Positions 46,901-55,900 of a DNA stretch of 64,000 nucleotides are shown here, one piece after another (the stretch's first letter is position 1; the number at the start of each line of letters is the position of its first letter). The notes under the pieces were generated by a model. The model worked only from the letters and a program-made list of their open reading frames with translations. It made no database searches and was not told the origin of the DNA. Source of the DNA: Bacteroidota bacterium (GTDB lineage: Bacteria > Bacteroidota > Bacteroidia > Chitinophagales > Chitinophagaceae); the NCBI GenBank assembly GCA_947451115.1, contig CANFXV010000006.1:1-64000 (forward strand). The letters are read 5' to 3'. Both the position numbers and the translations under genes were made by a program.

Positions 46901-49900
46901 AGTGCAAGCGGGATTAAAATCAACAGCCACTGCACAAGGACAGGCAGATACAGTAGCCAATGGAGGAGACATTACATTAACAGCAGTTGGTAGAGTAAGA
47001 ATAGCTGCGAATGGATACATTGAAACCAATGGGGCAGCCAATACAAGTACAAGTGCTGCTGCGGTGGGAGGTAATGGAGGTAAAGTTACCTTGAATGGTT
47101 TAGGAGGCATATCCATACTTTCTTACATTAATTCCATCAATGGTAAACGAGGATCAGGTACCACCGATTCTACTTTATCAAGACCAGGAACCTTAGTCTT
47201 GAATACTAATAATGCTAGCCCTGGAATTTTTGATGGTCAATCTGGTTCCCTATTAGCCGTCGGGAATATTATCAAAAAAGGAACAGGTAAAATAGTATTA
47301 ACCGCTACAAGATGGGCAGGTTATACAAATTCTGCGGATATTTTATACAAAGCGGCAGATACTATTTATGATGGAACTTTAAAACTAGGCACGGCCACTA
47401 CCTTAAGTGATAGTGCCAATATTTATGTGAACTCTGGCACTTATTCAGGTACGGGTGTTTTAGACTTAGGTGGTTTCGCAGAAACCATTGGAACCATTGC
47501 AGGAGCAGGAACTATCTCAAGTACAGCAGGATCCTTAACATTAAGCGGCGTCACCACAGTTTCTTCAAGCACACCCATACTCACTAATTTCTCAGGAGGA
47601 CTATCTGGTTCTTTTGGGTTGATTAAAAATGGAGTGGATAGTTTACAATTAAGTGGAGACAATGCGGTAACGAGTGTATATACAGGTGTATTTACGATTA
47701 CGAATGGTGTAGTAAAAATCAGTAACCAAAATGCATTAGGTACCACGGCGGGAAATACTATTGTAAATAATACAGGAACCATTTTAATAGATAGTAATAA
47801 TTATACCATTGCAGAGCCATTCAATATTACAGGTACTGGTGTTGCAGGCAATCCTGGTGTAATAAGAAATTTAGGAAAAATAACCACTTTAACGGGTGCA
47901 ATTACATTGGGTGGTGCAGCAACTATTAGTTCTTTCGGATACAATGTGCCAGCAAATGGTATTGGCTATTTAGATAGTTTATTAATCACAGGCGGCATCA
48001 ATACTGTAAGTTATGCATTAACAACTGATGCAATTAAAGGCATGCGTATTGATGGGGTAATTAGTGGGACAGGAAGCTTAACAAAAATAAGCCCTGATAC
48101 ATTGGTGCTTGGCGGTGTAAATACTTATTCTGGTTTAACCAATATCAATGCAGGTGTGATTGAGGTAAAAAACAATGCTGCCTTTGGAGGTACTACGGCA
48201 ACTACAGGAATAACAACAGTGGCATCAGGAGCAGGTATTCAAATAGAAGGCAGTGGATTGATTATTCCAGAACCTATCACCATTATTGGAGATGGAATTG
48301 CCACAAATCAAGGAGCGATAAGAAATACAAGAAATGTCAATACTTGGTCAGGACCAATTACATTAAATAATACATCTAGTGCAAGAATAGTGTCTGCGGG
48401 AGGTACTGCTGCCGATTCATTATTGTTAACAGGCACTTTAAATACTGGTACCAGTGCGAGTTATAGTATCATTATTGATGGTATTGGAGCTTCCAGATCA
48501 AATAATATTATTGCTGGAACAGGGGGGCTTACTAAATTAGGTACAGCTACTTTAATATTGAGTGGTAACAATACTTATACTGGGGTCACAAATGTTGGAG
48601 CTACTGCTGCCTTTGGAGGTATCTTAAATATACAACATGCCAATGCATTGGGTGGTGTTGGCGCTGCAAACAATACAATTGTTTACAATAATGCTTCTTT
48701 ACAATTACAAGGAGGCATTACTACTGCCGCAGAAGCATTAAATATTAGAGGTACAGGAAATAGTGCTATTGGCGTATTGAGTAATTTAAGTGGAGTGAAT
48801 ACTTATGCGGGTGCTATTACTTTAGATAGTGCTGCAAGAATTAGAGCAGTAGGAGCTACTTCAACCGATTCATTAATAGTAACTGGTACAATCGCTTTAG
48901 TGAATGGAGCAACTTATTCTCCTTTGACTATTGAAACAACAGGTGGTATCCGTTCAAATGGTATTATTTCTGGTGCCAATAGTTTAAGTACCCTTACTAA
49001 AGAAGGGGCGGGCACACTTATTTTATTAGGGGCCAATTCATATGCTGGACAAACCAATATCAACACAGGCTTGGTAAGAATAGGACATGCCACTGCATTG
49101 GGTACTACTGCTGCAGGAACCGTGGTAGCTAATTTAGCAACATTGCAAGTAGATGGAAATATTACAGTGGGTGCTGAAGCATTAAGTTTAAATGGATATG
49201 GAGATGGTACCAATGGATCATTTAGAAGTTTAAGCGCTTCTAATACTTATGGTGGGCCAATTACTTTAACAGGGGCTTCAAGAATTAATTCAGATGCGGG
49301 TAATTTTAATTTAACTACCGCTGCAACCATCAATACTACGGCAAGTGCTTATTCCTTAACATTTGGAGGTGCTTACAATACCACAGCTTCTGGTATCATC
49401 ACAGGTGCGGCTAGTTTAAATAAGGATGGTTCAGGCACTTTGATTTTAAATGCTGCCAATACATATACTGGTGCCACGAATATTAATACCGGAATTGTAC
49501 AAGTACAAAACAATGATGCACTCGGTAGTCAAAATGCAGGAACAGGTTCAAGCAATACCATTGTGTCCGATGGCGCTGCCATACAAATTTATGGAACTAG
49601 TTTAACCATCCCAGAAGCCATTAGTATTTATGGAACGGGAATAAGTAGTGGAGGCGCAATAAGAAACTTCACAGGATCTGGCGGAACAAATATTTTATCC
49701 AATACCATTACTTTAAATAGCAATGCAAGAATCAATGTAGATGCTTCTTTATTAACCATGAACAATGCCACTGCGGCCATTGCACTTGGAGGCTATACCT
49801 TAAATACGGGTGTAAATACAGCTACTAATTTTAATATCAGTGGACTATTAACAGGAAGCGGCGCATTCACAAAAGATAGTTTAGGCACCATTACTTTAAG

Positions 49901-52900
49901 CGGAACCAATACTGGTTATACTGGACCTATAACAGTTGCAAAGGGTGTAATGAATATACAAAATGCGAGTGCCTTAGGAAGCACAGATGTTTCAACTACT
50001 GTTGTAGCTGGTGCTGCCTTGCAATTACAAAATAATATCACGGTTGCAGAACAAAATATTTACATCAATGGAACAGGAGTAGCATCGGATGGTGCCATCA
50101 GAAATATCTCTGGCGCGAATGCATTATCTGGAACTGTGAACTTAAGTACGAGTGCCAGGATCAATGTGGATGCAGGAACTTTATCCATGACCAATGCAAC
50201 TGCAGCAATTGCCATGGGCTCAAGTAATATCAACACAGGTATCGCAGCCTCCACAAGTTTGAGTGTAAGTGGTTTAATTACAGGAACAGGAAACTTCACA
50301 AAAGACAGTACAGGAACAATCTATTTAAGTGGTGCCAATACAGGTTATTCAGGTGCCATTGGTATTTACAAAGGGGTGATGAATATCCAAAACAATGATG
50401 CCTTAGGAACAACCACAACAGGAACTACAGTTAGCACTGGTGCTGCTTTGCAATTACAAAATGGCATTACTATAGCAGAAGCAATTATCAATATTAATGG
50501 AGGAGGATTTAGCACTGATGGAGCCATTAGAAGTATTTCTGGCACCAACACAATTAGTGGAAACATTAATTTACAATCAGACGCAAGAATAAATGTAGAT
50601 GCGAATTATTTAATATTAAATAATGGAACAAGTGCAGTAAGCAACAATGCTTTTGCATTAACATTTGGAGGACTAGGTACGGATACTTTATCTGGTAAAA
50701 TAACTGGAAGTGGAACAGTGACCAAGGATGGTACTGGTACATTAGTATTGAATGCAGACAATGGAACAAGTTATACAGGAGCTGCAACTATTAGTGCAGG
50801 CTTGGTAAATTTGATGAATAATAATTCATTAGGAAGCACCTCTGGGGCTACTTCAGTAACAGTCGGTGCTACAGTTCAAATTGTAAGTGCAAGTAGCTTA
50901 ACTATTCCAGAACCTATAACCATCAATGGGGATGGTATCGCTACCAATCAAGGAGCTTTGAGAAATCCTAGTGGAAATAATACATGGACAGGGGCCATTA
51001 CGGTAGGCTCGGCTGGTGCAAGAATTGTGAGTGGAACTTTATCAGGTACTACAACGGATTCTTTATTAATTACTACTGGAGGAATTAATACTGGTACTGC
51101 AAGTTCTACTTTAATATTGGATGTAGTGAAAGGAGTGCATATAAGAGGTGTTATATCTGGTGCGGGAGCATTAACCAAAATAAGTGCTGATACTTTATTA
51201 TTAAGTGGCGCCAACTCCTATACGGGTGCAACTACATTAAGTGCAGGAGTTATACAATTACAAAATCAGGATGGTTTAGGAAGTACCAGTCCAGGGCCTA
51301 GTAGCACTACTTCAACAACGACTACTGTGTCCACTGGGGCTGAAATAAAAATCATAGGCAACAATTTTATCATACCAGAATATTTGAATTTAGCAGGTAC
51401 CGGTGTGAATAGTTTTGGTGTGGTGTACAATCCTAGTGGAAAAAATACTTTAACTGGTGCTATTGTATTAAATGGTGATGCTACTTTGTTTTCTGATGGA
51501 AGTTCGACTTCTGACTCTTTAATTGTGACTGGTACTATCAATACAGGGGTAACGACATCTATTGTTACCAATGGTTTATTATTAAATTTGGACGCTGGTA
51601 ATGCGAGTTCTTACCCATCCCCATACAATGGAACAACATGGAATGATTTAAGTGGAAATAATAACCATGGTACTCTAACCAATGGACCAACTTATGATGC
51701 GGCAAATGGAGGAAGCATTTTAATGGATGGGGTTAATGATTATGTACAAACACCACTAGTAAGTTCTGCAATAACGAATGTTACGATGCAAGCATGGGTA
51801 TATGTAAATCTAAATTCTAAAGGTGCATTTATGAAGAATGGTACCAATTCAAACGGATATAGTTTTGGAATGGGAACTTCAGGCAATTATGATGGAGCAG
51901 GAAATGAATTTGTGATGCTTTATCCTGGTATTCGATGGATTCCTACTAGTTATACATTTTCAACAGCTGGATGGAATTTAATCACCATGACTCTAGATGG
52001 ATCTTCGCTTCCTTCTGCTTATATAAATACAACATCATTAGGGAGTTTTCTTGGGAATGGGAGTATTCCTGGTGCACCTACTGGAGGGACAATTTTAGGA
52101 GCAAATATTGGAGATGGTAATAGATTTTACAATGGAAAGTTTGCAGCCGCTTATTTTTACAATAGAGTCTTGAATTCAACAGAAATTGCACAAAACTATA
52201 ACGCACTATCAAGTAGGTTTGGTTTGGGTGGAACTTCTTCTGTTGCTTCAATTTTAACCATCAAATCTACAAAAGGAGTTCGTCTGTCTGGCGTCATTTC
52301 AGGCGGGGGTAATATCATTAAAACCGGAACAGATACTTTAATCTTGCAAGGAACCAATACCTTTTCTGGTACTGTAAGTATCACAACAGGTGCAGTAGAA
52401 ATAAAAAATGCGGCGGCCTTTGGAACCGCTTCGGGTACCACCAATGTGGCTACTGGTGCAACTGTGCAAATTGAAGGAGCCAACTTTATTATACCAGAAC
52501 CAATCACCATCAACGGAGATGGAGTAGTAGTGAGTGGCGTGAATCAAGGGGCCATTAAAAATATTAGAAATATCAATACTTGGACAGGGCCAATCACTTT
52601 AGCATCTGCATCAACTATTGTCAGTGGAACCTTATCAGGAACTACAACAGATTCTTTGTTAATCACTACCGGCGGAATTAATACAGGCAGTTATACTTTA
52701 ACAACTGATGTTGTGAAAGGTATGCGCATTGATGGCATAGTTTCAGGATCTGGTGCATTTACAAAAATTAGTGCGGATACATTAATAATGGGTGGTGCGA
52801 ATACTTATACTGGATTGACAAATATTACTAGTGGAGTAGTAAGTGTAAAAAATAACACAGCATTTGGAACAGCTTCTGGTACTACTTCGATAAGTGATGG

Positions 52901-55900
52901 AGCTGGCATCAAATTAGAGGCTGCTGCACTTACAGTGAATGAAGGATTTAATATTATAGGAACAGGTGTAAACAGTAAAGGGGTAATAAAAAATACGGCA
53001 GGTACCAATTCAATCACTGGTCCAATTGCATTAACAGGTAATGCAAGAATTAATGTGGATGCAGGTACTTTATCTATCACCAATACAACAGCAATTGCAT
53101 TAAGCAACTATAGTTTAAATACAGGGGTTTATTCTGGAACAGCAATGAGTATTACGAATCCTATTACTGGAAGTGGTTCATTAACCAAGGACAGTACAGG
53201 TACTTTGTATTTAATAGGAAACAGTGCTGCTTATACTGGTGCAATATCAATTTACAATGGGGTGATGAATGTGCAACATGCCAATGCGATGGGAACCGTG
53301 GATGGTGCTACTACTGTTAATACTGGAGCTGCCTTGCAATTGCAAGGAGGGGCTGGTATAACATATGCAGCTGAGCCCATTAGCCTTGCAGGAAACGGAA
53401 TTAGCAACAGCGGAAGTATCAGAAATATTTCCGGTGCGAATAGCTTAAGTGGAACAATAAGTTTAACAGCCAATGCAAGAATAAATGTGGATGCTGGTAC
53501 ATTGTCCTTGACTAATAATACCACTTCGATTGCATTAGATGTAAATACTTTAAATGCAGGAGTTTATTCTGGAACAAGTTTGTCTTTCAGCGGTCCATTA
53601 ACAGGAAGCGGTGCTTTAACAAAAGACAGTACTGGAACTTTATATGTAAGTGGAAATAATTCAAGTTTTGCTGGAGCCATCACTGTGTACAAAGGAGTGA
53701 TGAATATTCAAAATAGCAATGCATTAGGAACCACAGATGTTGCCACCACGGTATTAAGTAGTGGAGCCTTACAAATGCAAGGGGGCATTACGCTGGCAGA
53801 AGCAACAATTAATTTAGCAGGTACGGGAATCAGCAATGATGGTGCTTTAAGAAATATTTCAGGAATTAATAGCTTTAGCGGTACTTTAAATTTAACAGGC
53901 AATGCAAGAGTATATATAGATGCAGGTAGTTTAACCATGAACAGCAGTGGAACTGCGATAAGCATGGGAACGAATACTTTAAATATGGGCGGTCCAAGTG
54001 CAGGTATTATATCAGTTAGTGGGGTAGTGGCAAGTGCAGCTTCAGGAGCAGGTGCTTTAACCAAGGATGGTGCAAGTACTAGTTATTTATATTTAAGTGG
54101 AGACAATTCGTATACAGGTAATACAGTAGTAAGCAGTGGGGTATTAAATATTCAACATGCCAATGCATTAGGTACAACCGCTGGTACAACTTCTATTTCA
54201 AGTGGTGCAGCCTTAGAAATTCAAGGAGGAGTTACGCTTGCATCAGAAGCAATTTCTGTTTCAAGTACAGGTACCATTTCAAGTACGGGAGGCATTAGAA
54301 GTATTTCAGGAAACAATACCATTCCTGGTATAATCACTGTGGCTGCTGCTTCAAGAATTAATGCAGACCAAGATGTTTTAACCTTAAATAATACCACTAG
54401 TGCGATCATTTTAAATTCAACCAATATCATTGGAGGAGCGGGCAATATTGATATTCCAGGAAAATTAACAGGCGCCACTTATACCAACACTTTAACTAAG
54501 GATGGCGCTGGTACATTAATATTAAGTGCGAGTAACAATGATTATGCAGGGCAAACCTTGATCACTGCGGGTATGGTTAAAATAAACAATCCGAATTCTT
54601 TAGGCGCTTATGCCAATACTACGCAAAACAATACATTAATTAGCGGAACAGGAACTGTCTATATAGATGGAACTAATCAAAACATTGCAGAAGCATTTAG
54701 TATTAGTGGTACTGGTACAACAGTAGGCGGCCTAAGTCAGGGGGCTATCAGAAATCCTAGTGGGTACAATACCCTTTCTGGTCCAATGACCTTAACAGGC
54801 AATGCAACCATAGTGGCTACTGGAACAGTTACTACAGATTCCTTATTAATTACTGGAAATATTGCTACAGGAACATCTACCAGCAGCTCTAATATTTTAA
54901 CTATCGATGTTACTAAAGGTGTGCGTTTAACTGGTATTATTTCAGGAACTGGTGGTTTAACTAAATCAAGTGCAGATACTTTATTATTATATAATACAGG
55001 CGCCAATACTTATTCCGGCATAACAACTATCAATGGTGGAGTAGTAAGGATTAATAGTAGTACAGCCTTTGGAAATGCTTCAAACACAAGTACTGCACAT
55101 ACGATTATCAATGCAGGAACTTTATTAATTGATATCAATGCATTTACCATTGCAGAACCGTTCACGATTGCAAGTGATGGAATTACTATATCAGGAGTTG
55201 CACAAGGGGCCATCAAAACTTTGTATGGAAAAAATACTTTAAGTGGTCAAATCACATTAGGTGGTGATGCTAGAATTAATGCAGGTGTTGGCGGCATTAC
55301 TACAGACTCATTATTATTGGGAACCATTGTCACAGCTTCCCCTTACACTTTAACTTTATTCACCAATGTAGGGACAAGAACTACAGGGGTAATCTCTGGC
55401 GCAGGATCCATCACTAAAGAGGGTACTGATACTTTAATATTAAGTTCAGTTAATACTTATTCTGGTGCTACAAAAATCACAGCGGGTTGTTTAATGCCAG
55501 GGGCTAGCAATGTAATGCCAACGAACGCAAGCAATCAATTCATATTTAATGGAGGAACTTTTAGTTCAGGTGGTTTTACCAATAGTTTAGGGATATTAAG
55601 TGTGTTAGACAATTCAAAAATAAATATTAAATTCTTACCTATTCATGGTATTACTTTTACAGGAAAAGGTTCCTTTGTTTCTGGTAAAAATGTGGTCATT
55701 TATGGATGGTCAGGTTTAACCGCACCAGGCATTTCTAAAACGGGTGCGCTTATTGCGAGTAACCCTACTCAAATTGCCATTTATTTAAGACCAACTGGTA
55801 AAACAGATCTTTCTAAATCAGGTGGTTTAACTAAATACGGACAAATAGTTTCTGCATCAATTGGTGCCGATTTTAATGGTAGAATTTATTTCTCAAATTC

